Positions 46,605 to 56,884 of a stretch of 64,000 nucleotides of DNA are shown here, piece after piece. Numbering within the stretch: the first letter of the stretch is position 1; each line of letters begins with the position of its first letter. This stretch comes from Anthonomus grandis grandis (Eukaryota > Arthropoda > Insecta > Coleoptera > Curculionidae). The position numbers were made by a program, and so were the translations under genes. The stretch is from the NCBI RefSeq assembly GCF_022605725.1, contig NC_065546.1:19464227-19528226 (forward strand), in the 5' to 3' direction. Under the pieces are notes generated by a model, which did no database searches, had not been told where the DNA came from, and was given only the letters and a program-made list of their open reading frames with translations.

Positions 46605-48931
46605 GTAGCCACCATCTTTTTTAAGATTCTGATTGATCTCGCCCGCTGGCGTCACCAGAAATTTGAGCAGTGTTTAATTCAGGTATTTAAATGCGAATAT
46701 ATTTGTTACTAAACTCAGTCTTACTACCCTAAAATATCTGAAAAATCAATTTTTTCATTAAAATTGCATTATTTAAAAACAATATATTTTTTCTGATAAT
46801 TTAATGAGTTCCAGTTAAACGCGTGATATCACCGGACTAGTGCAAGAAATGTCAGAGGTCACACTTGCAAACACAGATGTTACTTCTCATAGGCAAAAGG
46901 CGCGTGCCTGCTGCGCCACTGTACAATGCCGGCTCTAGATTAATTTATTAGATAAATGTTTATTATTTTGGTTTAAATGTTTTAATTTTATTTTTGAGAT
47001 TTTGCTATATATAAATGGGAACAAAATAAGCTGACATCAAAATAGCATTTCTTGCCACACTTTTAATTTGACTTGGCAAATGGTTTTCGTTATCTACAAT
47101 GTTTGCGTAGTGATTCCTTACACTTTTGATACAAACATAATTTTGACTCGATATAAAAAAGGTCACGTGATATTAACTTTGGTACATTGTGCTTTGGCTT
47201 GTTCAACCACTTAGGTCGCGCTCGCGAGCATAGTTCAATATTTTGGTATAGATATTATTTTTATAATAGGTATACGACCTTGCGCTCTTCTTTATAGATT
47301 TTTTTTTCATAAAAAATCAGTCACAGGTTGCCTCTTAAACAAAAATAAGCCAAATTTTCGAAAAGTTCATGAGCGAGTTGTACTGGGGGTTAAGGCTTGG
47401 GTACTTTAAATTACAGCCTAGAAATATTGAAAAAAAATTAACCAACCAATCTCAGAAGTATTTTTGATTGTCACAAGGTTCGGTTGTGTAAGTTTCTATA
47501 TTCTTCTTCGACCCTAATTATTTTTTGTTTTGCTTTTGTCCACAGATCTGTCCCTATGCGATTAACTTCTTCCTTAATAACCTCTACGACCCTGCTATCA
47601 AATTTTGGATACTTATTGCTTCTTCTAATGCTCCCTTTGAGTTGTCCCCAAATCAACCCAATGGGATTAAATTAGACAATAGTAGGAAGGTAATCTTAAA
47701 ATGGTATGAATATGCTGTTCAGCAATTCGGTCGACCCTATATTGCTTTTCTCACGACTTGCTTTGACGAACTTCAAGTAGTTGTTTTTTGGTGTACGATC
47801 ATTGATTTGGTGTACGAATCATGCCTTACCAAAAAGTCTTGGATATCCTGTTTCGTACTGGATGAATTGGGGATTTCTTCCAGTAATTTCGAATCATGAA
47901 ACATTGCCCATGACAACCACACTATTTTTTTTAAGTTGAGACTCCTCCTTAATTTTTTAATTTTTTCCAAATATAGAATGCGCCATTTTACAATTCTACT
48001 GCTCTCCATTATGGCTGCTCTTTTATAAATTACTTTAAACCTAAATCCCAATTTTTTCAAATGCATCCTTGTATGAGGTTGTATCTAAGTAATGCTTCTC
48101 CTTTTCTGACAGGGTTTTCGTAATCATCTCTATGGTCATCTCTATGGTTTGGCACCTCACTGCGTTTATACTATCATAGACAATACTCCTAAGCAATTTA
48201 GCAGTAGCTGGGCTAAGTTCCTTTAGTTTTCCTGCATCTTTCTTTGTTTCCTTCTTCCCAATCCCAGTTCTTGTCATTATTGTCGAATAAGGGACACCAG
48301 TTAAAAAGGCTGCTTTTTGCAAAGCAGAATTTTTGCTTTGAAATTCGGGTCGCTTAATAAACGTTTTGGTACACATTTAGACAAATTTGTTTTGCATCCT
48401 GACTAAGATTTGTACGCCTAGCTGTTTGTTCTCCTGCATTTTCCACTCCATTCGCTTCTTCAATACTGGAAAATGAATATTCGGAATCTAAGTCACTGTC
48501 CCGATCGCTAACATTATCGTCTTCTTTTTACATCCACGGTTTCCAACACTCCTCTCCAACGAATACATAAACGCATCAGAAAAAACCAAAAATGGAAATT
48601 TTCCGGAATCCGGCACTGATATGGCACTGTCAAATGGTAGCGTGCCCTTAGATGCGGGCAAATTCATGTTGTCGTAGTCCGGTGACATTTCGCGTTTAAC
48701 TGGAGCGCGGCACTCATTAAATTATCACAAAAAGTTTTTTTTTCAAATAATGTAATTTTTGTTTTATATAATCGTTTTTCAAATAATTTAGGGTAAGTAT
48801 GTCTGAGTTTAGTGATAAATATATTGGCATTTAATTACATGAATTAAACACTGCTCAAATTTCTAAAACGACCGTATTATGGTAGCGCCAGCGGACGAGA
48901 TCAGTCAGAATCTTAGAGATGTGGTGGCTAC
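46605..48931 (-). mobile_element. IS630/Tc1-like element with TA duplication, internally deleted gene
   Basis: The ends read GTAGCCACCATCTTTT inward on the left and GTAGCCACCACATCTC on the right, then share AAGATTCTGAYTGATCTCG, CCGCTGGCG and TTTGAGCAGTGTTTAATTCA. TA flanks both sides (46,603-46,604 and 48,932-48,933). The right arm has about a dozen extra bases in its middle. The element is 2,327 bp. Its minus-strand gene is of the same family as the fragment at 17,518-18,100. Confidence 0.85.
47471..48540 (-). pseudogene. IS630-like DDE transposase, catalytic centre deleted
   Basis: The minus-strand order is an acidic tract (SDRDSDLDSEYSFSSIEEA near 48,500), RRTNLSQDAKQICLNVY, SALQKAAFLTGVPYSTIMTR, LRSIVYDSINA, SEKEKHYLDTTSYKDAF and ESSRIVKWRILYLEKIKKLR. 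The family normally continues with an LDETW-type motif carrying the first Asp and later the second Asp. Both are absent, because the text jumps to EEIPNSSSTKQDIQDFLVRH. The C-terminal IWGQLKGSIRRSNKYPKF matches the NPIELIWxQxKG block of IS630/Tc1 transposases. Frame breaks occur near 48,050 and 47,750. The loss of the middle makes this a defective derivative. Confidence 0.78.
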
Positions 48932-48933
48932 TA

Positions 48934-49555
48934 CTGTACTATATCTCACTAAATGTGTGTTTCAAATTTACTTACACTTTTGCTATAGTTTTCAAGCCAT
49001 TAAAGCTGGTTCAGTTAGTTTTAATTCTGTGAATGAATACCAAAAAAATAAGCTTAAATGACAATTAAGCTTTCGAAATATTCTCGAAACGAAAATTTTA
49101 TCTTATGTTTAACATTAGGTGGGTATAATATAATCCTAATCTACAGGTATTTAAAACCTAAGTAAAAGTATTTTTAATAATAAAATAAACGTTTCTTCTT
49201 TTTTGCTATTTAATCAGCATATAAAAGTATTTTTATTTGCACAACAAATACTATTAATCTAACGATGTTTGTGGCATCAAGTATTACTTTAACTTTTGCA
49301 TTACTCGGTAAGTTATTTCTGGATTATCGAGATCTTTTAGTGAATTTTGTACTTTATTTGAAATTAGTCCCATACATAAGAGAACAACAGGGATGACCTT
49401 CACTTTTTCAAGATTTCATAAGTTTTTTACTTTTCTTTTTAGCTCTTCGTTTTTGTTTAGTTTTTTGAGATATTTGATTTCTGGCCGGCTATATTGATGG
49501 CGATTCTTTTCAATAACAGCCCTAGATTATACTTATTCATCTTACCCCTGGATCT
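48934..49555. other. AT-rich interval
   Basis: No recognised gene. I looked for an LTR or integrase to complete the gypsy element on the right and saw none. Confidence 0.45.
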
Positions 49556-49559
49556 TAAG

Positions 49560-50060
49560 CTAGAGCTTTAAACTAGCTGGACATGTCGGCATTTTCAGTA
49601 CCATGATTTTAGATTTTCACAGTAGTTAAATCTATCTGAAACATCACTCCATCTCGGCTTGGTCTGCCGTTTATGTCCTCCTGAAGAATTGCTGATATAT
49701 CTTGGTCTTCGCGTTGGTCTTTTATTAACTCAGCGGTACTTCATCCTTAACTAATCTCAAATTTAATACTTCTGATATATGTATATGCCACACCTTTCCG
49801 TTCTTCTATTTTGACACAATGTTGGAATTGTGGATGGCAAGGTCTGGATAAAGCGTCTGCGTTGTTATGCAGTTTACCCGACCGATGTTTAATAATAATG
49901 ATAAGCCTTTATTTTTAACTTTTTTTTAATGTTGAAGTTGTGTTGCTGCAACTTCTCTAACCATCTTGCGACTTGTCCTTCGGGATGTTTTATCTGCAAC
50001 AACAAATTTACGGCTGCATAATTAGGGTTATTAGCAAATTTAGGGTCTATACTAACCAGA
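49560..50060 (-). pseudogene. Gypsy RNase H C-terminal region
   Basis: The minus strand reads NLLLQIKHPEGQVARWLEKL, QQHNFNI, then after a break IIIKHRSGKLHNNADALSRP and CHPQFQHC, followed by IKDQREDQDISAILQED. This matches the end of Ty3/gypsy RT-RNase H (the NPEGQVARWLE, HRPGK-HGNADALSR and start-of-integrase zinc-region order). RNase H would degrade the RNA strand during reverse transcription. The integrase core is absent. Several frame breaks are present. Confidence 0.78.
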
Positions 50061-50704
50061 AACTCTTGTCCATATAGGAATTTGTGGAAATCTTAGAAGA
50101 TTGAAAGGCTAGAATTAGGAAACAACAGCTTTGTTTGAGTTCAACATGTGCACAGGGGTAAGAGGAATGTTTGTTTACAACCATATTCATAGATTCTTTG
50201 TTGTCAAGCTTACATGTATTTTTTAAAAGACGAAATTTTGAGATATATATCAACACATATACTAATGTTAATTTAACTTATTGATGTTAGATTTTGGAGT
50301 ATAAATAAAAAGTAGAAATAGATATCTGTAGCGCAAAAATAACATCTTAAAAGCAAAAAAAATTAAGATCCTTATTAATAAAACCGCTTCTAAAAAAATT
50401 GAAATGGCAATGCCGCAGGCAAAAGCTAATGTCATCTGGACAAACGGCTTTGTATTTACATAAAATATTTAATTTTCTTGTTTTCTTAAATGCTTTTTAT
50501 TAGATAAGTACGTTTATTGAAGTATACCTAATATAGTAAAAAAAGCATAAAGAGTGAGTTCATAAACGGTAATATTGTTTCTAAAGCAAAGCATAATCAA
50601 CATCTCTGATGCAATGATGCCAAATGCTTATGTAGAAATGGTAAAAAAAACACTTTATATCAATATCATAAAAATTTGTAACTTATTTTGAACGGCGTAA
50701 AACA

Positions 50705-51163
50705 ATAGTATTCCTCTTTAATAATATATGAAGCATTTTTGTGTATATCTTGAAGGACAAAATAAATAACAATAATCTTATTTCCCTAATAACATTAGTT
50801 AACCACAGCCTTTCTCAAGATTTTTTCCTTTTCAAAATTTACCAAGAGCCAGATGGCCTGGCTATGGGCAGTTGTTTATCTCCATTTTTGGCGGAGGTCT
50901 TTATGGATTACTTGAATCAAATTTTATAATGACTGATAACAATAAATAAATTTTCAATTGGTACAGATATGTTGACAATTGTCTCTGTTTCTTGAATTGT
51001 GACACAGCAGAAGCTCAGTTACTCTTAAACAAGCTAAACCAAATGCATCCTAAGATTTCTTTCACACTAGAAATAGAAACAAATAATAATTTACATTTTT
51101 TAGACTTAACAAAACATAAGCAATCAAATAGTTTAGAATTTTCAATATACCGAAAATTGTAAT
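50705..51163 (+). pseudogene. Penelope-like reverse transcriptase fragment
   Basis: The plus strand gives FLFKIYQEPDGLAMGSCLSP and FLAEVFMDYLNQI. After stops come WYRYVDNCLCFLNCD, LNKLNQMHPKISFTLEIE, NNLHFLDLTKH and SLEFSIYRKL. The order GLAMG-SP, RYVDD, HP-I-FT-E, FLDL, IYRK is the signature of Penelope-like elements. The catalytic RYVDD reads RYVDN here, so the second Asp is lost. No GIY-YIG nuclease is visible. The fragment stops abruptly at a stop after IYRKL (51,163), where gypsy gag in the other orientation begins. Confidence 0.8.
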
Positions 51164-51169
51164 AGTAAG

Positions 51170-51600
51170 TGGTCTTTCATTAACTTCTCCTTTGATGGTT
51201 AGGTTTTTGTTTCTTCTTTTAATTCCTGCCTTAGTACCTTGATGATCTCTGTAAACAGATTTTGTAGAGTTACTATTGGCATCACCTTTATTCTCTTCGA
51301 TTGACACAGCTCTGGTCTTTGGCCTGGAAATGTTATATGCAGCTTCAGTTTCAAGGGCGTTATTTCGTGCTTCACTGAGGTTCAATTTGGTGATACGCAG
51401 CATTCATTTGATTTCATCTCTAATTTCATCTACAAAATATTGTGCAGCAAGTTCATCTTGGAATTCCTCAGAAACTCGTGGGTAGGCCAATAGAATAAGG
51501 CCCCTTAAATCTACCTCAGGCTCTTATAAAATTCCCCGGCTTTTTTAAGTTTCGATTTGACGTAAGATTAGTATAGCTGCCGTTGATGTTGGCCAAATCT
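51170..51600 (-). pseudogene. Gypsy gag, C-terminal part
   Basis: Minus strand: DLRGLILLAYPRVSEEFQDE, LAAQYFVDEIRDEIK, a stop, then ITKLNLSEARNNALETEAAY, NISRPKTRAVSIEE. Relatives of this Ty3/gypsy gag carry LxRLAYP-AP-EFQEELA, YFVDAIRD and ALAxSMKYEAA blocks in the same order. Gag would form the particle shell. An upstream AFAIALERRFG-like region is only faintly legible at 51,600-51,760. The 3' end is cut by the Penelope fragment, so no zinc knuckle is seen. Confidence 0.65.
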
Positions 51601-52149
51601 TCTCTCTAGGGCTATGGCAAATGCCTCATATTCCAGCCATTGGCTGTTGCAGCTGCTTCAAATTGTCCCTGGCGGTTTAACGTTGAAGGCTTTATATTCT
51701 GTAAGATACTGCTACAGCATTAATTACGCTTTAGACGGGATCTGGAGAATCCTAACTTTTATTCATTTGATTAAAATATTTAAAAATGACTTTGTTCTAA
51801 ATTTTTCTTTCAAAACTTTATAAGTACGACTGCTGACTGAGACACCCACCATAATTACAATTGCCTTCAACTCTTAATGGAATTCGTCAATATTTTTCAT
51901 TGTACCACTATCAATATTTTCACCATTTTAATTCTTTGTTATTGTTTACAATATGCTGTGCATGGAAAAGATTTCACGGCAATTGAATTGGTCAACCGGT
52001 TTACTAAAGCGGACGCCAGTGGCGCCGCGTGTCGAATTATTACGATTTGGCCCGTATTTGTACTTTCTACTAGGCACTCTATGGTTTGCTTATTAGTGAT
52101 CTACGTATGGGTTTTGGTTGGGCCCATAGCGGCTAAACCCATAAAGAAA

Positions 52150-53270
52150 TGATCGAAGTTCCTCAATCTCCGGTCTTGCGCCCAGACGTCTTTTGGACAC
52201 TACTTAAGTAGTTCCGCGACGCATCTGGGGGGGTCTTTCCAGCTCCTGTATCTGTCAAAGGTGAACCGTGCTGTCCGCTGTGACGGAGAGAGATTAATGG
52301 TGTAGTGAAATAAATTTAGTATCATCTCTCTCCGCCAGCACATTTTTATCTAAATTAATACTAAAAACTAAAATTCATTAGTGTTTCTTCATTTTTAAGC
52401 AAATATTTTTTTGACGCAGGATGGTTTTTAGTGGTTTGATGCCTCTCGAAACTTCGTAAGTAGTTTTCACCGTTGGTGACATTTTATTTGGTGTTCCGTG
52501 TTTCCATTGAGAAATCTCTGTTAGGGCTCCTTGAATATGAGTTTGTAAACCGCCAGTCATGACCCAGTAGTGATGAGGATTTCGCCCTAAAGCCTAAAAT
52601 CAGATAATTTCGCCCCCCTTAGCCCCGCAAACCCGCATCATGCCTTAAGCCCTATGTGGTGAAAAATAGCTCATCGCGGGCCCTCGCCCCCGAAAGAAGA
52701 ACACCATGGGACTTGACCCGTAAGCTTACTAGTCTTTTTCTTTTCCTCTTTAATTATTGATCTTAACCATATTCTTTTCATTTCTTTGTATGATTTAACA
52801 TGAATTTATTATCTTATCACCTTCTCATTTTAATCATTAAAACTTAAGTAACTGTGTTTATCTTATAATTATGTAAATTAAAACGCTTCAATGTTACGCC
52901 TTATTATGTAATGCTTCCGAAGTGATCACTGACGAATTCAGGTATCTTTGGGTATAAACTTATATATATCTTTTATTTATTTTTGTTTACACGTTTTTAA
53001 GACCATCATGTATATTTACTTGTATTTACTTACCATATTGCCGTATTGCCTATATACAGTATTGCCTTACAACTTTAACTCATTGTCTCTGACGAAGTAA
53101 GATATTAACTTTAATAAACACCATATTTAAATTAAATAAAGGTGTTTTACTACTGAGTGAGTGAGTGTGACTGAGGCAACTGACCATACAGAGAACCCAC
53201 GAAGCCGGCCTGATAGGTTCTTTTTTTTCATCATTTAAATTTAACAGGGTTTCTGGAACCTATCAGATCT
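52150..53270. other. Unassigned segment within the gypsy element
   Basis: This stretch should be gag by position but shows no gag motif. It contains an 11-bp perfect stem (CGGAGAGAGAT with ATCTCTCTCCG near 52,283-52,340) and an inverted CCTGATAGGTTC / GAACCTATCAG pair at about 53,210-53,268. It may be an inserted element whose ends I cannot fix. Confidence 0.35.
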
Positions 53271-53479
53271 AGAGAGTTGTTCTTGTTGTTTAGAACTTTT
53301 ATATCAAGACTGTCGAACAAACTCAACTCCTTAGAAATAGTCCCTGTAAACCGGTTAGTCTTGCCGGAATATTATTTAAACCATAACAGTACTATAAGAG
53401 TTTATTCTCACCGATGGTTGTCTTTTTATCCGGGTAATATTGGACCTTATGTCTTCTGCCTCGTCTCCTATTTTTTGTT

Positions 53480-53735
53480 GTTTTCCCCAATTTATTTTAT
53501 TTAATTTTTTCATTGTACCCGTTTGCCCATGACAGTAGCTTGTATGAATTTCTTTCTTTCCAATTGTTTAAACTTTAGACGTCTTCTTTTCTCATCTTGT
53601 CGTCGCCGCTCTTTCTCCTATTGGTTTTCCTGTCGCCCTCGCTCTTCCATATTATCCATAAACTCGCATATGAATTTACTAATTTGGTCCATTTCGGCAC
53701 TTTGCTTTCTTGTATTTGCCATGAAAATGTAAAAA
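53480..53735 (-). pseudogene. Gypsy gag N-terminus, coiled-coil start
   Basis: The minus-strand start at 53,735 opens MANTRKQSAEMDQISKFI, followed by CEFMDNMEERGRQENQ, a stop, then EKERRRQDEKRRRLKFKQLE. The charged heptad-like stretch is typical of a gag leader. It begins about 70 bases after the primer-binding site, where gag is expected. One in-frame stop near 53,630 breaks it. Confidence 0.5.
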
Positions 53736-53804
53736 TTTGTTTACCTGATCCTCTTGAACTTCTGCTCTCCTAATACTTTGTGTTGCAAAATGCCCTTTTT
53801 TTTA

Positions 53805-53822
53805 TCTCTTTTGTAACACCAA
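53805..53822 (-). promoter_or_regulatory. Candidate tRNA primer-binding site
   Basis: Immediately inside the LTR end the minus strand reads TTGGTGTTACAAAAGAG. The TGG start would pair with a tRNA 3' CCA. On the plus strand the segment ends ACACCA, as a tRNA 3' end would. Its distance from the LTR end is one to two bases, as is usual for gypsy elements. Which tRNA it pairs with is not determined. Confidence 0.5.
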
Positions 53823-53823
53823 T

Positions 53824-54749
53824 TGTTACGAATTTTCCGGGGAATCAAGTATCCATGAAGTATCAAATTAACGTACAACTACAATGATAAAAAAATTACC
53901 TAGTTATACATATAGATAATAATTAAGGCCGAGCAATAATATGAAAGGCGTAAGATTCATAAAATTGTTTTGAGTTGGAAAACAAGGAACGATAACAAAA
54001 ATTAAATATTTATGTACGAAGATGGTTAAATAGGGGCAAAGTTGAGAATTTAAATTTAAAAATTCCGATATATTCGAAAATAGACATACACTGTATTTGG
54101 AGTTTTCCATACTGAAACAGCATAGAAAAGAAAACATCTGTGAAATAAGGCCGAACGGAAACGAGGAACCGATCATTGATTTATACACCTTAGATCAACG
54201 AATTTTTTACACAGGTAAGCAAGAGAAGAGATACCTAAGTAAAATCTGTATTGTTGTGACGAATTCATAATGAGTTACTGATTATATTGGGTATTACGTC
54301 ACTTATAGCAAAAATCAATTTAGAAATTTTTATCTCACACGCTCAACAATTATTGAAAAGAAGAAGAAAATAGACTTATTCACGTATTTAAAAGAAATAT
54401 GAACTTAAATCTGTAACGATACCGTTCGATATACTTAATTTAATTTAAGTTCAATAAGTTTTAAATACAATAATTTACTTGAGGTATAATAGATTTTTTT
54501 TTTTTTTTTTTATTAATAGTACTCTGTGTAAGTGTAGATGGTACTAGTTACATTATATTTACACGCTGTTACAACTTTTAGCAATACCGTTTTATTATTT
54601 TTCAATAAAGTAGCTGATGAATGATGATTTTTAAGAACTTTTTGTTGGTAAACAATTATCTTGAAAATGTGTTGATTTTTATAGTTTTTTAATATGTACT
54701 TTATAAAATTTACCTGTTTGAGGAAGAAATCTAACTATCTATCGTAACA
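53824..54749 (-). repeat. Candidate gypsy 5' LTR
   Basis: The segment is bounded by TGTTACGA at 53,824 and TCGTAACA ending at 54,749, perfect 8-base inverted ends with TG..CA. It is 926 bp long and ends next to the primer-binding site. No second copy was found to the left. A poly-T run lies at 54,491-54,511. The boundaries depend on those short inverted ends. Confidence 0.4.
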
Positions 54750-56005
54750 CGAATTTTAATATATGAATGTTGCAAGTAATTTAATGGATCGATTAATGCC
54801 TTTGGAATATTTCATAAAATAATTACGCTATATTTACAAACAACTTATGAAAGTTTCCAGAAAAAAAGTTCCGGGTTTCCTGTTTTTGTAATGGCATGCT
54901 GCCCTTGCCGTATTATCGGATTTCGGAATAACATTTTAATTTCTTGGATGTCCCATTTACTGTTATCCTGAAATATTACTGATTCTTCCTAATTACTAGA
55001 TATGTTTCATGTGTTGCATTTTAAAATATCTGCTGAGCATAACCATTCCTGTCATGAAATCATAAGTCCACAGAAAGTTAAAAATACGGAAATAAATATC
55101 CTATAAAATTGAAATTTACTGTGCGAAATAAAACTATCTCGTATTCAGAAAACATTCTGTAAAAGAGCCACTGTTGATGTGTAAATATTACAAACGCTAT
55201 TTGAAAAATAACCGAAACTGAAAAATAACCCTGTTGATCTAATTTTTATTCATGTCGCTTTTAAATTGTGGAAAGTTGTGCACATCTGAAGAAATCCAAT
55301 TTATCTATAGAAAGAAATTCAATTGGTGGTGCTCCCTCCATATTCAATATTTTCCCTGAATAAAGTGGACCGATCGAGAATTTTAAGCGAACACAAGCAG
55401 AAAGTACTTTTATTACTTTATTAAAAATCGAATTTAAATTAAAAAGTTTTATTATTAAATTTTTTACATTATTAGTTTTATAAATAAAAATAACATGTTA
55501 AAAAGTTTTCGAAATAACGTTTTTTATTACTGTAAAAATATTCTCTATGAAATCGCATCGCTTGTTTGTTCAGGTTATGTATATAGTTATACATTATTCC
55601 CTCAGGATAGACCCGTTTTGAATAAAATATAGAGGCAGGGATTCCGGGCGATGTGGCCATTATTTGTATAAATAGCTGCGAAAAACGGAAAAAAATAAAC
55701 CGAGGCCCTCTACTGTCAAGTGCCCACTCCCACAGGATTTCCCATACCACTATACAACATATATAGTCGTAATATAACGCTGTATTTTGCTGAATTATTA
55801 AAGTATGAGCTTAATAGGATTTAAGCGCGGGTTTTTCTACTTATTAAAAATTAAAAGTAAATTAAAGTTATTGTACCTTGGGTTATTTATTAGAGATAAC
55901 GTGCAAGAAGAGTGAATATCAATAATATAACTAATTGTTTTATAATCTTTGTGATAAGAAACGTCATGGTTAAAACCCATATTGTTGAAGATACTAAACA
56001 GGCTA
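54750..56005. other. AT-rich interval
   Basis: No gene recognised. The 90-residue minus frame at 55,478-55,750 has no family motif. Confidence 0.45.
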
Positions 56006-56330
56006 TGTTTAGTTTTCTTAAATTATATAATCATTTTTAATCAAATACTTCATTTATTTATTCAGTTCCAAATTTCTCGTAATTTGAGCATCACACCAAA
56101 GGTTCCAACCATAGGACTTTAAGTTTTATATTCATTAACTCATTTGCACTTGGCTCACTATATAGAAATAGTTTTCTAAAATATTTATATTAAAATGCAT
56201 TTGAAAGAATGTTTTAAGCCCATATAAAAAGTGCGCGTTCAGTATAGGAGAATCGGCTCGTTGGAACCAAGTCGCAAACGCAGCTCGCTCTTAGGTCATT
56301 TTATATCCCACATCATTGTGTGTTAAAGGA
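56006..56330 (+). repeat. BEL/Pao 5' LTR
   Basis: Begins TGTTTAGTTTTCTTAAATT and contains a TATAAAAAGTGCGCG promoter-like box near 56,223. The GCAGCTCGCTCT block lies near 56,280. The 3' boundary is an estimate because the two LTR copies lose similarity after about 56,295. Confidence 0.65.
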
Positions 56331-56884
56331 TTCCAGTCCCACCACTGAACTTCGCGTAGTGGGGACATCGTCGCTTAATGAGTGTCTTTTCCCTGGATCC
56401 AAATTACAAACTGACATTTTCGAGATACTTCTTGGCATTAGAATTCACCTCTTTGTTTTCACAGCCGATGTTCGCCAAATGTGTAGGTAAATTTTAGTAA
56501 ATTACCTATTTATTATATTTAAGAAATAAGAACCCGCACACGCTGATTATCTAAGAATCGTGTGGTGCTTCTCCAAAGATCAACATATCGCTGATTATCG
56601 TCTTCTAATGCTACCTCCACACTTTCGGCGAGTGTCTGCGAGACCAAGCGAGAGTGTAGTATGTGCGCTCGCCTCGTCTCGGCCTTCCGCGCCTTGTCTC
56701 GACATGTCTCCACTGTCGGTTTTTCAGGTGCGGACCAAAGGAAGCATGAGGCGAGAGGTCGGGAGGCGCGAGCCTAGCGTACATACTCTAGTTTCTATCG
56801 TCTGCCGTCGTATTTGAGGTCGTTCTGAAATTCTGTAGTTAGCTGGTACGACTTTTCCGAGTGTATTATAGTTATTTTGTTTTT

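Larger units (their letters stand above)
49560..54749 (-). mobile_element. Decayed Ty3/gypsy LTR retrotransposon
   Basis: On the minus strand, from high to low coordinates, there is a candidate 5' LTR (53,824-54,749), an adjacent primer-binding site, gag pieces (53,735-53,480 and about 51,600-51,170) and an RNase H piece (50,060-49,560). The order and orientation fit one element. Protease, most of RT, integrase and the 3' LTR are missing. A Penelope-like fragment in the opposite orientation sits between gag and RNase H. Confidence 0.62.

Noticed and set aside
46341..46712. 123-residue plus-strand frame
   Set aside because: Low-complexity F/I/N-rich text that crosses the left end of the 46.6 kb transposon.
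52283..52340. 11-bp perfect hairpin as a terminator or regulatory site
   Set aside because: No gene context supports a function. It is kept only as a note within the unassigned gypsy segment.
53904..54188. 94-residue hydrophobic minus-strand frame
   Set aside because: Lies inside the candidate LTR and has no family signature. The hydrophobicity follows from T-rich DNA.
55478..55750. 90-residue minus-strand frame
   Set aside because: No recognisable motif and no neighbouring element structure.
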